64,000 nucleotides of DNA from Euonymus europaeus (lineage: Eukaryota; Streptophyta; Magnoliopsida; Celastrales; Celastraceae): contig OY756967.1 of the NCBI GenBank assembly GCA_963580455.1, positions 19,080,022 to 19,144,021 of the forward strand, given 5' to 3'. Position 1 is the stretch's first letter. The number at the start of each line of letters is the position of its first letter. Under the pieces are notes generated by a model, which saw only the letters and a list, made by a program, of their open reading frames with translations, searched no databases and was not told the DNA's origin. This document shows positions 51,185 to 62,894 of the stretch, one piece after another. The position numbers and the translations under genes are program-made.

Positions 51185-51582
51185 AAACGTATTTGTTAAA
51201 TCATAAGGGGAACATATTTGTTAAACCCTAACGAGTTCGTGTATCGTATTTTCATGTTGTAACCTAAACAATACGTGTTAAACTCTAAGAAGAACGGATT
51301 CGCTAAACTCTAATGAGTTTGTATATCGTATTTTCATGTTGTAACCTAAACAATACGTGTTAAATCCTAAGAAAAACGGATTCGCTAAACTCTAATGAGT
51401 TCGTGTATCGTATTTTCATGTTGTAACCTAAACAATAAGTGTTAAACTAATCAACTCTAAAGGGGAATGAATTCACTAAATCCTAATGGGCTCGTGTATC
51501 GAATTTTCATACTATAACCTAAACAACAAATGTTAAAATCTAAGGAGAATAAACTCGCTAAATCCTAACGAACTCGTCTATG
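51185..51582. repeat. Minisatellite with a period of about 82 bp
   Basis: About 4.5 units. The word TGTATCGTATTTTCATGTTG recurs with starts near 51239, 51321 (variant), 51403 and 51494 (variant), followed each time by TAACCTAAACAAT and by GCTAAA(C/T)(T/C)CTAA. The spacing is 82, 82 and 91 bp. Confidence 0.88.
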
Positions 51583-51759
51583 CTCAGCATATTGATTAAT
51601 AAAATTTTCTGTAATATCCCTTTCCATAACAAAAGCGTAACCCATTAAAAACAAAAATGTCCCAAGCAGTTAGTGTCGAGGAGAGTCAAAACTCAAAAAA
51701 GTTCGTGTAATCCAGGGTTGGCATAACTAATTAAATAATCATAAGATAAAGCACGTGAT
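51583..51759. other. Intergenic DNA, no gene seen
   Basis: Unassigned AT-rich sequence between the minisatellite and the duplicated block. Confidence 0.3.
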
Positions 51760-51942
51760 CTATAACTACACCAGCTACCATTAAAAAAAATGTTCAGACC
51801 TGCAGGAGGTTTTATTTTTTATCCCAAAATTATGGAGCTCTAAATATCGGTTACTCAATATCATTGTCATTAATTAGCTGTGCCTGTGGGGTGTTTGATT
51901 GACAACTATGAATCTATGATCTCATTATAGCCGCTAGTATGT

Positions 51943-51973
<31 letters not shown>

Positions 51974-53200
51974 TACATAAATAATCGACAAATTATTTTT
52001 TAATAATGCAATGACTATCCCATGTCCTTTTCTAATTGAATATTAGATAATCTTTTATACTATCCCATGTACTTCTGCAATTGATTTATTGATCCAACAT
52101 ATACACACATATTCATCTGCCACCATTTGTCATGATTTCATCTTTCATTATTCCGGTAATATTTTTGCATAAGTAGTTAAGATAGATATATAAAAAAAAA
52201 TTGCTAATTTTGTAGCGACGAGACATATATATGGTATCCATGCATCAATTATATCATTGATCGTTGTATCAATTTTTTGGTTATAAAGTAGTGAGATTTT
52301 TTGACATGAGAACTCGCATTCACTATTTTTTTTTTGATGTGGACTCGGTAAACTCATGGATCCATTCGATTTCTTGTACAAAGGCAAAGGCGAAGCCTCA
52401 TGTAGCTAACCCTTCTCAAATAAAGAATTAATTAAGCTTAAACATATGTAAATCCTAGAAAATGTCCTCCTGAATTACTAATTTGTGATTCTTGTAAGTT
52501 AATCTCGCTGGACATTGACTAAGTAAATAAATGAATATCTTCGTGCTATGTAAATAATCAAAAAAATTCTGAGATCGCTAACCACGGATCCCACTATCTT
52601 AGTTTTAACGATTCATGTAAACTGGATATAGATGGCATTTAAATCCTTGGATTATTTATATTTTTTTTAGTAAACTGGATATAGAACAACTTTATTAACA
52701 TTTGTATATTATAATGTTTTGTTATCCATTAACGTAAGCTCGTGTCCATAAATTATGACATATGGCATACAAAATGTTTTGATTTGTCAATTGTCACATC
52801 ATACATAGAGGGAGGGTGAAATGGCTTATCATCAATGGAGGGAGGGTAGAATGGCTTATCAAGTCTGTATAGCCTGAATGCTGGCTGTATCGTAATCACT
52901 GTCTCATCATAACATGGACTTTAACCCTTGGTTGAGTTGTATGTACACATGATATCAAGCTTCCGTTACCTTAAAAAAAAATCCGGTGATTTATATTATT
53001 TTTTATCAAACATGTATTTTTGATAGAATTATATTGTTTTAAACGCGGTGTTCTTGACAATTTACGATAATTATGTCGAGAAATCCTTAAAATTTTGGTG
53101 ATTTACATTATTTTTTATTGAATATGTGTTTCTAAAATGTATTACACCATTTTTTAGAAAGGGAATAAGAAACCATTAAACCAATATCTCTCTTTCGGCC
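51760..53200. repeat. Duplicated block, copy A
   Basis: Shares ordered sequence with 55620-56545: ATCCCAAAATTATGGAGCTC, ATCTTTCATTATTCCGG, CAATTATATCATTGATCG, TAGTGAGATTTTT, ACATGGACTTTAACCCTT and ATTATGTCGAGAAATCCTTA. Copy A is longer because of extra material at about 52440-52890. Non-coding. Confidence 0.82.
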
Positions 53201-53230
53201 AGAACGTTTCATCTTCCTGTGTCCGAGCCT

Positions 53231-53332
53231 TCCGTTTGTGTCAGAGTATACTGTCCCCATACTCTCAGACACTCTCAGCTTTTACGTTTTACGAGAATTT
53301 ATACTCTATCAACATACTCTGATCCAAACGGA
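53231..53332. mobile_element. Uninterrupted relative of the 37.9-kb outer MITE
   Basis: Inverted ends CCGTTTGTGTCAGAGTATAC and inverse CCGTTTGGATCAGAGTATGT. Inside, CCCATACTCTCAGACACT, TTTTACGTTTTACGAGAATT and TATACTCTATC align to the 37855-38235 element with no Stowaway at the TA. Confidence 0.72.
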
Positions 53333-54759
53333 CCTGATTTTTGGCCACAATGAATTGTCCTCAATTTCTCCCTCTTCTTCTTAACAGTCGCGCACATGGT
53401 GTCAGTTTGTCAAATGATTTGTTTAACAGTTAGGGGTCGATATCGTTAGAGTTTGAAAGGATTGCAACTAAGAGAACTCCTGAAATGACTATTCAACAGC
53501 ATATGGAATTGAATAGAACAAATATTTATGAGTTAACATCGATCCATATATATAGTATAATGTGATGATCGCCACCCTTCATACAGAGATAAAGGAGGTG
53601 CGGAACAGGGTAGGTTGGTACAAGATGAAGAAAATGAAAAACAGGAACTGCCATTTTGCCATATTTATTTATTTACTTCTTTAAAAGATCAGTAGCCAAG
53701 CAAACAAAGCGGCAAATATATATAGTAAAAAGAATTCAAACACAGGAAAGAAAGACACACTAAACATTCTATGACGTATCTCCAAAATAATACTCTATTG
53801 AACATAAATGCCTAATGCATACAATTTTTTTGGAACAACTAACTTCATGGATCCATAAGAGTGCTTGAAAACACCAAATAATCTCTCCCCGGCCAACTCT
53901 TTTTTTTACAAAGACTTTATATTAAAGTGCAGTTTACTCCACACACAAAAATTATGTGTATCATTTTATCTATATTAAAAAAAAACAGAGAACAAACTCT
54001 ATACAAATAAACCTTCTGATCTTACCACGTTGTCAAACACAATTTATAATATTTTGACACATCACCTGAGCTAATAGTAAAATATGCAGGGAATGAACGT
54101 CGCTTATCGCCTCACCATTTGTAAAAAATTAACCAAGATAATTCTATTTTTACATTTTTAAATGACTCTTGATGGCGTCTATCGATATTTCCATTTGCAT
54201 TTAATTTTTTCATGATAGTTTTGATCTCTTCACGGGTTATTGGGGCAATCCATCCAATATATACTCAATTGAGGTAAAAGCAAAAAAGCCTTCCCGTTTG
54301 ATCAATTTTACATGTCGATAGCAAGGAAATGAGTCTTCTATTACGAAGAAAATTGAAGTGCTTCGATAGCCTAATTAGCTGGTGATGTAGAGGAACAATC
54401 CATCAATACTCATCAGTGAGTATTCTCTTAAACCATCTGTATACTTTTTTTAGTTTAATCTTAAGTCTTGTGAATGCTTCATAGGAAACCACACAGTTCG
54501 TAGGATTGAAAAGAGATAAAATAAATCTAATTTTGAGCCCTAAAAATTAGGAACTCATTTTAAAAGGTTCATTTTGGATTGCAAAACATATAAACAGTAA
54601 ATTTCAACATTGTTGTTACGATATTATGTTTCATCAATAAGGTGTTACGATTTGAACCTCAAATACACAACGGATTGAACAAATCACCGAAACACTTGTT
54701 TTGGAAATCAAGAACAAACCAATGGATTGTGTAGAATCACAAGTAGAGATAAAGAGTAA
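53333..54759. other. Intergenic DNA, no gene seen
   Basis: AT-rich, with no open frame having family features. Confidence 0.4.
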
Positions 54760-55200
54760 TTAAAACATAAAGAACACAAGAATTACGTGGTTCGGCGTTA
54801 GCCTACGTCCACGGGGAGAAGGGTGATCGATTTTTCGTATTATGTTGAGAGAATACAAGAACACACTCTTACACACCTTACAAAAACAAACACTGGGTTC
54901 TATTTTTTAACCCAGAAAACGCGTGTGCGCCTAGGCGCTTACGCTCAAAATCTCTCTTAAAATCACACACTGTACTGGGCGCTACAGTACCCGCCTAGGC
55001 GCGCTACAGTAACCCGCCCAGTACAGAATTGTCAGAGATCAACCAAAAACTGATTCTGCTCTAGGCGCTACAGTAACCATGCCCAGTCCAGATTCTTCAC
55101 TGATCAAACACAACACCAAAAATCCGAATCTGCTCTAAGCGCTACAGTAACTCGCCTAGGCGCACCGCCCAGTACAGTTTATTCACTGATCAACATAAGG
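54760..55200. mobile_element. Probable retroelement fragment with a GCGCTACAGTA array
   Basis: Starts with the repeat-type sequence ATTACGTGGTTCGGCGTTAG, CCTACGTCCACGGGG, which I associate with plant LTR-type repeats. GCGCTACAGTA then occurs at 54979, 55001, 55065 and 55139, mixed with CCTAGGCGC and CGCCCAGTAC. A perfect 12-bp palindrome GCGCCTAGGCGC lies at 54927-54938. No ORF. Confidence 0.5.
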
Positions 55201-55310
55201 AACCAACAACTGTTAATCATATATTTCACTAAAATCATTACAATTATTTTAAAGAGAGATCAACAATGTCTACAAAAATTACTTGTACTACAATAGTTTA
55301 TATGAAATAC

Positions 55311-55630
55311 AAGTCCTAATAAATACCCTTAAATTAGCGTATTCTTAATTCAAACGTTTAATAATCAGGAATCCAATCAGAATTGGTTTCATCTTCAAAT
55401 CAGCATAATTCTCGTCTAGCTAGCACGATCGATCTCCTATCAAGCGCTCAAAATTGCATCACGCGTTGTTTGTCTTCTTGGGTGCTCGATCGCCGATTGG
55501 GCACAGATCGGGCTCTCAAATCTAACCTTGTTGATAGAAACTTCAAATAACTTTGTTTATAAAAGTTGGATTGACAAACAGTAAATAATTCTAAAAATTA
55601 GACATCTTTATCTTTCCAACGATATCACCA
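55311..55630. repeat. Duplicated block, unit 1
   Basis: Shares ordered sequence with 56598-56930: TTTAATAATC(A/G)GGAATCCAA, TCATCTTCAAATCAGCATAA, TTGTTTGTCTTC, GGGTGCTCG, CTTGTTGATAGAAACT and TTATCTTTCCAACGA. Confidence 0.82.
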
Positions 55631-56545
55631 ACTACCATTAAAAAAAATTCCAGACCCGCAGGCTCGAATATGTAATTTTCGGTTTGATTTTTTTATCCCA
55701 AAATTATGGAGCTCTAAATATTGGTCACTCAACAGTCATCATCATTATTGTTATTAATTAGTTGAGGGAACACATGATCTCATCTTTCATTATTCCGGCT
55801 TTATTTTTGCTTAAGTAATTAAGCTAGATATATAAAAAAAAAACTTCCTAATTTTGTGACGACGAGAGATACATATGGCATCCATCAATTATATCATTGA
55901 TCGTACTATCAATTTTTTTGGTTATAAGTAGTGAGATTTTTTTGACAGGGGAACTCGGATTTACTACTTTTCGATGTGGGCTGAGTAAACCCATGGATCC
56001 ATGTAATAATCTACGAATTACACACCCATCTTAAACAAATTAATTAAGCTTAAATATATGTAAATTATAGAAAAGTCCTCCTGAATTTTTAATTTAGACC
56101 CCAGTAAAATTGAAAGAAAATAAAAAACACTTTTGGGTGTCGAAATATAATTTTTATTGCATTAATGTTGGTTCTTAATCACTGTCCATCATGACATGGA
56201 CTTTAACCCTTAATTGAGTTGTAGACATGATTTCAAGCTTCTATTGGCTTAAAAAAAATCAGGTGATTTATATTTTTTTTTTATCAAACATGTATTTTGA
56301 GATGTATTGCATTGTTATTTTGATTGGAATTTAAATTTTATTGAATATAATTACTATGGTTTTCAATTTGATATAATTACATTGTTTTAAATTCAGTGTT
56401 TTTGAAAATTTATGGCAATTATGTCGAGAAATCCTTAAAAATTTGGTGATTTACATTGTTTTTTTTATTGAACAAGTATTTTTAAATATATTACACTATT
56501 TTTTGAGAAAAGAAAGAAGAAACCATGAAACTAATAGCTAGAGAA
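55620..56545. repeat. Duplicated block, copy B of 51760-53200
   Basis: Same ordered words as copy A, with about 10-20% divergence by eye and small indels, running directly on from unit 1. Confidence 0.82.
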
Positions 56546-56597
56546 TAAGGAGAGATTGCGGTTGCTTTTCACCAAATTAAACATAATTGTCCAATAG

Positions 56598-56930
56598 GTT
56601 TGTAAACCTAATAAACTCCCTTAAATAAGTGTATTATTAATTCAAGACGTTTAATAATCGGGAATCCAATCGAAATAGGTTTCATCTTCAAATCAGCATA
56701 ATTCTCATCTGTCCCGCATGATCGATTGCCTATTGAGCTCTCGAAATTGCTTCATGCATTGTTTGTCTTCATGGGTGCTCGGTGGCCTATTGGGCACGGA
56801 GCGGGCATGCAAATATGCCCTTGTTGATAGAAACTGCATATTACAATAACTTTCTCCACAGAAGTTGAATTTGTGAACCGTAAATTGTTCGATAAATTAT
56901 ACATCATTATCTTTCCAACGACATATGGCA
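56598..56930. repeat. Duplicated block, unit 2
   Basis: Direct repeat of 55311-55630. The 164-codon minus-strand frame over 56752-57246 begins beyond it and reads through it; it has no family motif and is not counted as a gene. Confidence 0.8.
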
Positions 56931-57613
56931 CGACACCTAGTTCAATCTCTGAAATTTTGGTACTCCTCGAAATTGAACTGAGTTGAACAGTGAAATTCAA
57001 CTCCAATTTTAACAAAATTACTTGCATAAACTCTCTTACAATAAAATATGAGAATTCACATGACATCAACTCAATCTCAACAAAATAGCACGATTGTGAT
57101 CGAAAGTATACAGATGAATGTGGTAAAAAAATATATACATCAAATACCCCAACAGTTGTTCTTTTCTCGTCATCGGGTAAAGTACCTAAAATAAGAACAA
57201 CACATAAGTTATATGACTTCATTATTCCTAGAAATTTAAACCACAACTTCGCAACTATAAATAATCTACTTTGAATTCCACAAGAGAGGCCTTCAATATA
57301 AACATTATCAATAATACAACTGTCTCAAAGGAAACAAATATTCAAACATCACAAAACTTTTAGCTTCAATTTCTCATTTCATCAGAATGTCACTCAAAAA
57401 GAAATCGCTCAAGAAATTGGATATAATAAATTCGCTCATGCGTATGTGAGCAGAGTAATTTAGATGGTAGAGATTAAATCCTACATACAAAAGTAAATAA
57501 AATATAGCTAAGAGAAATATTATGCATGAAGATCTCGTCCAAGGAAATCACTTATCAAGAATCGTGAACCATGTTTCAAATTGTTCTCAAATTCAAACCA
57601 AGTTATTTTCAAG
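56931..57613. other. Intergenic DNA, no supported gene
   Basis: AT-rich sequence following unit 2; likely retroelement flank. No motif seen. Confidence 0.35.
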
Positions 57614-57772
57614 ATCGAGTAGGGTTTTTGGCTTGTAATATAATGGTAAATGGATAATAGTTTGGCATCGAGTAGGGTTTTTGGCTTGTAATATAATGGT
57701 AAATGGATAATAGTTTGGCATCGAGTAGGGTTTTTGGCTTGTAATATAATGGTAAATGGATAATAGTTTAGG
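57614..57772. repeat. Three exact tandem copies of a 53-bp unit
   Basis: The unit starts ATCGAGTAGGGTTTTTGGCT and ends GGATAATAGTTTGGC. Copies start at 57614, 57667 and 57720; the last ends with one variant base. Near identity suggests recent expansion. Confidence 0.92.
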
Positions 57773-58604
57773 CAATATGTGTACTGAAACACATAAGTAA
57801 GCTCAAATAAAAATCATCAATATCAAATCATTGTACATAACACTCTGTCTCAACGCTTAACACCACATTTTTCAATCATATTACACTTTGCATTTTTTCT
57901 TTAGAATTTCCCACATCATCATTGGAACACAAACGATTCATTATTTATATTCTTTTCTTTTTCAATTTCATGTTTTTTTTTTCAAAATTTTCACGAATTT
58001 TTCTTTCTTGTCTCGTTTTTACATTCTAAAACAGTAGGCTTCAACACATATCATAATATGCACAAATACCCAAATTACATCCACTATAATGGTGGAATAG
58101 AAAGGCACAAACATAGCAAAATAATGTCTACTTTCATCTTTTAAAATCAACAAAGTTATCATAAGAAAGATTCTTCCAGACATTGGTTCACAAAGACATA
58201 TTCTTGGTTCGTAATAAAAAAGAGATCGTTTGGGAGAATTTAAGCACAACATAGCAAATTCAACAAAGAAAATTCCTCAAAATAAACGATAGGCTCTAAT
58301 CTGATGGGGGTAAATTCTCCATAAATATGTATGTGATGATGAATAATATAAAACTGTTTTAACTTCATACGACAATTAGTAATTCACATAAATTTAACCT
58401 CCTACTCATAAATTCAAGTATCAAATTCATAGGAGCAATAAAGTGGTATAAAAATAATTTCATCATTGTGAAGGAGTATAGAACCTAACACACATAACAA
58501 TAATTGTCTAAACTATCAAAGTACACTTTTATAGGAAAACCCGATGGTACTTAACACATATTGGAAGCCTTTAAACCCCTTAGTATCCTTTATGACGGTT
58601 TATC
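57773..58604. other. Intergenic DNA, no supported gene
   Basis: AT-rich. It may include decayed internal sequence of the Ty1-copia element that begins to be readable at about 58650. Confidence 0.35.
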
Positions 58605-58649
58605 ATAATGTTACCCACAAACATTCAATCAAAAATTATAATTGAATCT

Positions 58650-60152
58650 CCTCACACTAGAAATATGCAAAATTGGACTCTCCATCAATTGGATGTTCAT
58701 AACGCTTTCCTTAATGGTGATCTTAATGAAGAAATTTATATGGATATTCCACCGGGTGTTTTTTTTTTATTGGGAGAGAACTTGGTATGTCGCTTCAAAA
58801 ATCATTATACTTCTTAAAGCAAACTTCTCTTCAATGATTTGCAAAGTTTTCTATGTCATTCAAGCTCTCGATTTTATTCAATCTCGTGTTGATCATTCTC
58901 TTTTAAAATGTCAAAAAATGAAATCTTGTACGACTTTATTGATATATGTTGGTGTTATCCTAATCAGAAAAATTATCTTGCTACTATTTTTTCCTTAAAA
59001 AATTTCTCCATCATAGCTTCCAAATTAACGATTCGAGTGATGTAAAATATTTTCTAAACGTTGAACTCTCTCGATCCAAGAAAGGTATTTCTATCTCTCA
59101 AAGGAAATATGCTTCAGATATTCTCACGGATGAGGTTATTTGGGTGCTAAATTAATTAATTTTTCAATGAAGCAAACAATGAAACTCTCTGATGAAAGGG
59201 AACTACTTCAGGATCCATTCCCTTATCGACGGTTAGTTGGACGTCTTATTTATTTGACAATTACCTGGTCGGATATCAACAATTCAATCCATAATATTGA
59301 GCACATTCATGCATGCACTTAGACAACAACACATAGCTGTTGCTTTTAGAGTGCTACGTTACTTGAAAAATAGCTCAGGACAAGGTGTTTTTTTCCCTTC
59401 CGAAAATGATCTTTCTCTTCTTGCTTTCATTGATTCAGACTGGGCAGGTTGTCCCATTTCACGTTGATCCATCACAAGTTATTGTATATTTTTGGGTTCC
59501 TCTCTTCTTTCGTGGTGAACAAAACAACAACACATTGTGTCCCTTTCCTCTGCAGAAGCTGAATATAAGCTATGGTACGTACATGTTCCGAATTAACTTC
59601 GCTGTGCTCTTTACTACATCCACAGCCGAGACCATGCTATATTATGATAATACAGTTGCTTTACACATTGCGGCTAATCTAGTATTCCATGAGATCGAAA
59701 CTCACCACATGGAATGGACTACCATTTTAATCGTGACAAAACTTAAGATGGTTCAATGGTTACTAATATGTTTCTTCAACTATCCAAATTGCAGATGTGT
59801 TCACCAAACCCCTGGCAAAGAATCTTTTTCATCCATGATTGCAAGTTGGGAGTTCTAGACATTCACTCTCCGATTTGAAAGGGAGTGTTGAGAATCACGA
59901 TAATTATGCGACAATTTCATTAGTTGATTGTATCATATCATAAATAGGTACCTTGATTAGGTTGATAGTTGTAAATATATTAATATTGGTTAGCTTAATT
60001 GTAGGAGTATAATTAGCTCTATCACTCAATTTCGAACAATCAAATTTGACCGACGTGCACTTTTTATTGTTATTTTATGTCAGATTTTACGAGAAGGCAA
60101 CCTCTTCCATAAATTTCCTTCTCTCTTTTTACACTCTCCACATTCTCAATCA
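58650..60152 (+). mobile_element. Truncated Ty1-copia retrotransposon with 3' LTR
   Basis: Broken plus-strand readings give the reverse transcriptase start (WTLHQLDVHNAFLNGDLNEE, IYMDIPPGV), FIQSRVDHSLLKCQK, a decayed YVDD region (LLIYVGVILI), GISISQRKYASDIL, PFPYRRLVGRLIYLT and RNase H blocks (VLRYLKNSSGQGVFF, LLAFIDSDWAGCPIS, LSSAEAEYKL, ALHIAANLVFHEIETHHMEW). It ends LGVLDIHS. A purine tract AAAGGGAG precedes a 3' LTR beginning TGTTGAGAATCACG at 59886 and probably ending ...TCAATCA at 60152 (TG...CA). gag, protease, integrase and the 5' LTR are absent. Many stops and frameshifts; dead. Confidence 0.88.
59886..60152 (+). repeat. 3' LTR of the Ty1-copia remnant
   Basis: Starts TGTTGA right after a purine tract and ends at a CA. 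Its length of about 267 bp is inferred, since no 5' LTR is present for comparison. Confidence 0.6.
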
Positions 60153-61784
60153 ATGACCTCCATGAAATTTTTAATGTTGGTTAGTATTTTTTTTTAAAAA
60201 AAATGGTTAGTATTTTTAATGTTAATTTTATATGTAAATTTTGTGCATTAATCAAGAATTATAAATAATTCAATTAGAAAATAGTTAATACCCTTACACG
60301 TAATTTTCCACCAATGTATATGCTAACAGCAAAAAAATGAATCAAACAGTCGTAACATTTCAACCAATATATATACCATCATTTGAACCAACGTATATAT
60401 TGTCTGTCAAAATTATCCGCCAAATGCAGCTTTTCCAATAATGTAACCCTAAAAATTAATTTATTAATATTGAAATAGGAATTTCCATATTTTATATAGA
60501 AAGTATTTGTTGAAATCATACTCTTGTTAAATAACTACATATAAAACACATAATAAATGCAACCCTATGTGACCACCCTTCTTCCCCCATCTCTCATCCC
60601 AGCACAAGAGCGCTAGATTGCCTTAGTTCTCTCTCGTCTCAACATGGATCTCGTAACCCTCACCAATTTCTTCAGTTTTCTCTCTTCCTAAACGGCGGAA
60701 CCCTAATGACAGGCCCAATCTCTCATCTCAGCACAAGAAGGTTGGATTTCTAGTCAACAATTCCATATTTAAGGGTTTTGATTGTATAGCTTTACGTCGA
60801 TTTGTGTTTCGAGATTTCATTGATGTACCATTTTATCTGTAAATGTGATTATATTTGATGACGAAATTGCTTATAAAGATAAATTTAGGTGACTTATTTG
60901 CGGAAAAAATTACTGCCAAAACGCAATGTTTTGAATATATTTCACAAAAATATTTTTAAAAAAATAGAAAAAGAAAGTAAACTAAGACCTATGTCAGCAG
61001 AATTGTCACATCATCCAAATCATTACACATCAGCTTTGATTCGAGAAATTAGACCAAAATTACCCAATTACTAAAATTGAAACATTGATGAATATATATA
61101 AAAATACTTTTCAAGTGACTTAATTATAAATAACTTCATCTTTCAGTGGCTTATTTATATTTTTTCAAAAAAAAAAAAGATGTGACAATGTGCACAAAAG
61201 TTGGGTTGGGCCTAAAATCGAGTCATCACGTGAGGTCTCTTTGGGTCTAGATTGGCCTTAAATGTTTTTCTGGGCCTCAATGTGGTCTGCAAGATCTCCA
61301 TTGCCTCCTAATTTAATTGGAGACGTGGTTGGTCATTAATAGGGCATATTCGGCAGTCCACCAAAATAGAGGTACGTATCTCCTTTATGTTATTGTCCAT
61401 GTACTAAAAATCAATTAAATCATTCTTTTTAAAGGATGTCCATATCTTCCAACATTTTTTACATTTATTTATCCAAAAGAAACCAACAAGCCGTCGGCAA
61501 GAAAACTCCCACATATACATTCCCCAGTCATCATCCCATCAAGTACACCTTACTTTCCATTTTCCATCCTCAAATCGCAGCCGTTAATCACGAACTTTAG
61601 CGGCTGTGAGTCATTAACTCTCCACATCATGACTATACCCGGACCAGACTAATTAATCCCGTGACTTCAACGTCCCCACTCCGCGTCCTCTCTCTTTGCA
61701 CAGTGCCGGTGTTTGGCTATATTCGTCTTTACACACTTCACTATCGATTCTCGACAAACCAGCTCCATGAATCACAATGCACCG
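60153..61784. other. Intergenic DNA, no gene seen
   Basis: AT-rich. The last few hundred bases should hold the 3' UTR of the minus-strand GATL gene. The 61-codon frame at 60889-61074 has no family motif. Confidence 0.4.
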
Positions 61785-62894
61785 TCAGGTATCAGAGAAT
61801 AAAGATGGATGCTTAAACAGATCATACGGGGTCCACAAGGAATCCAACGGACACGGTCTTTTGGAGTCGATCCTTAGCCACGGCTTTCCCTTCCCGCTCC
61901 AGTGAAGCAAGCTCACAGGACCTGGATGCAGATTTCTACACCGACCTTCGAGATTGTCGCCGCCAAGGCCGTGCTGGTTCCACCTGTGCTCAACACCTTC
62001 AACATTGCCAGCGAATACAAGCAAAAATGGAGGCAGAGACCCTAATTCGTAGATCCGGTACCGTTTTTGTATCCTCATCCAGGTCTCTAGTCTTTCGGTG
62101 TACCTGCCTTCCCTCCATTTCCACAGATCAATCACCATCACTCCGGTGTTGAAATAGCAAGGCTTCTTCCCTCGAAGCGACCCTGCAAATGCCGGGTTTG
62201 ACCAGAATCTCGAGGTAAAGTAGCTGGTAAAATTAGCGTGACAGTACTCGGGTGCACCCAGCACATGCCTCCCTAAATTGATATTCCACAATTTCGACGC
62301 GTCATCCACTACAATGAGATCGGAATCGAAGTAAACTATGCGGCGCACGCTCACCGGCAAAAGATCAGCGAGGTAAATTCTAGCGTAGTTCAGCGGTTGA
62401 TCTAAGGCTCGACGAATCGACGATGAAATCTTTCCTTTGACCAAGTTCGTGTCGAAGCGGTAGACATGAAAGTTGAGGTAAGGGAATGTATTACCGATAA
62501 CGCTCCGGAGCTCCGACGCGCGGCGGTGCGTGGCGATGAAGTGGAAAACGATATTCTCCGGGCACGCAGCGTGTTGTAGCACGGACAAGACCCCGGCGAC
62601 CGAACCACGGAGGTAGTTGGCGTCGAGAGTCATGGCGATGTGGATGATTGCGGGATTGTGCGACTGTGCAACTGAGGACCACGCTGTTCGGGGGCACTCC
62701 CTGCCGTTTCGAAATGCTGGTGCTTCTCGGAACAATGGGAGGTCACTGTTGGCCAAACCATGACCTGAAATGAAGAAGAAGAAGAAGAAGAAGAAGAAGA
62801 GTTTGTATTGTTCTTCCAACATAGTTGTAGCGCAGTGCCCGATGTTCTTTGTGCCTCGGGAGTTTTGAAGAAGAAGAAGAAGATCAGAGCGCAA
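61785..62894 (-). CDS. GATL: Galacturonosyltransferase-like protein (GT8, GATL)
   Basis: An intronless minus-strand frame of 369 residues, 345 if it starts at the second Met (62822), which I favour. The GT8 core is clear: [20 protein letters not shown], the DxD motif [11 protein letters not shown] (Asp190-Asp192 of the long frame), [33 protein letters not shown] and the C-terminal HWSGKGKPW. Short length and lack of a long stem fit GATL rather than GAUT proteins. GATLs act in the Golgi or secretory pathway in pectin or xylan synthesis (PARVUS is GATL1); the exact acceptor here is unknown. The hydrophobic N-terminal segment is nine Phe in a row followed by ISGHGLA, encoded by a pure (GAA)n tract at 62772-62798 on the plus strand. 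The subfamily member is not assigned. Confidence 0.93.
   Translation of the reverse strand: MRSDLLLLLQNSRGTKNIGHCATTMLEEQYKLFFFFFFFFFISGHGLANSDLPLFREAPAFRNGRECPRTAWSSVAQSHNPAIIHIAMTLDANYLRGSVAGVLSVLQHAACPENIVFHFIATHRRASELRSVIGNTFPYLNFHVYRFDTNLVKGKISSSIRRALDQPLNYARIYLADLLPVSVRRIVYFDSDLIVVDDASKLWNINLGRHVLGAPEYCHANFTSYFTSRFWSNPAFAGSLRGKKPCYFNTGVMVIDLWKWREGRYTERLETWMRIQKRYRIYELGSLPPFLLVFAGNVEGVEHRWNQHGLGGDNLEGRCRNLHPGPVSLLHWSGKGKPWLRIDSKRPCPLDSLWTPYDLFKHPSLFSDT
62772..62799. repeat. (GAA)n microsatellite encoding the polyphenylalanine run
   Basis: Nine to ten GAA units in the coding part of the GATL gene. A second, shorter GAAGAAG run lies at 62868-62882. Confidence 0.9.

Noticed and set aside
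51185..51582. CRISPR-like array
   Set aside because: The repeats are long contiguous minisatellite units without unique spacers, in a plant nuclear context.
56752..57246. 164-codon minus-strand open frame
   Set aside because: No family motif, irregular composition, overlaps duplicated non-coding block unit 2, and no splice or promoter context.
58019..58252. 77-codon minus-strand frame
   Set aside because: No motif, AT-rich, in a retroelement neighbourhood.
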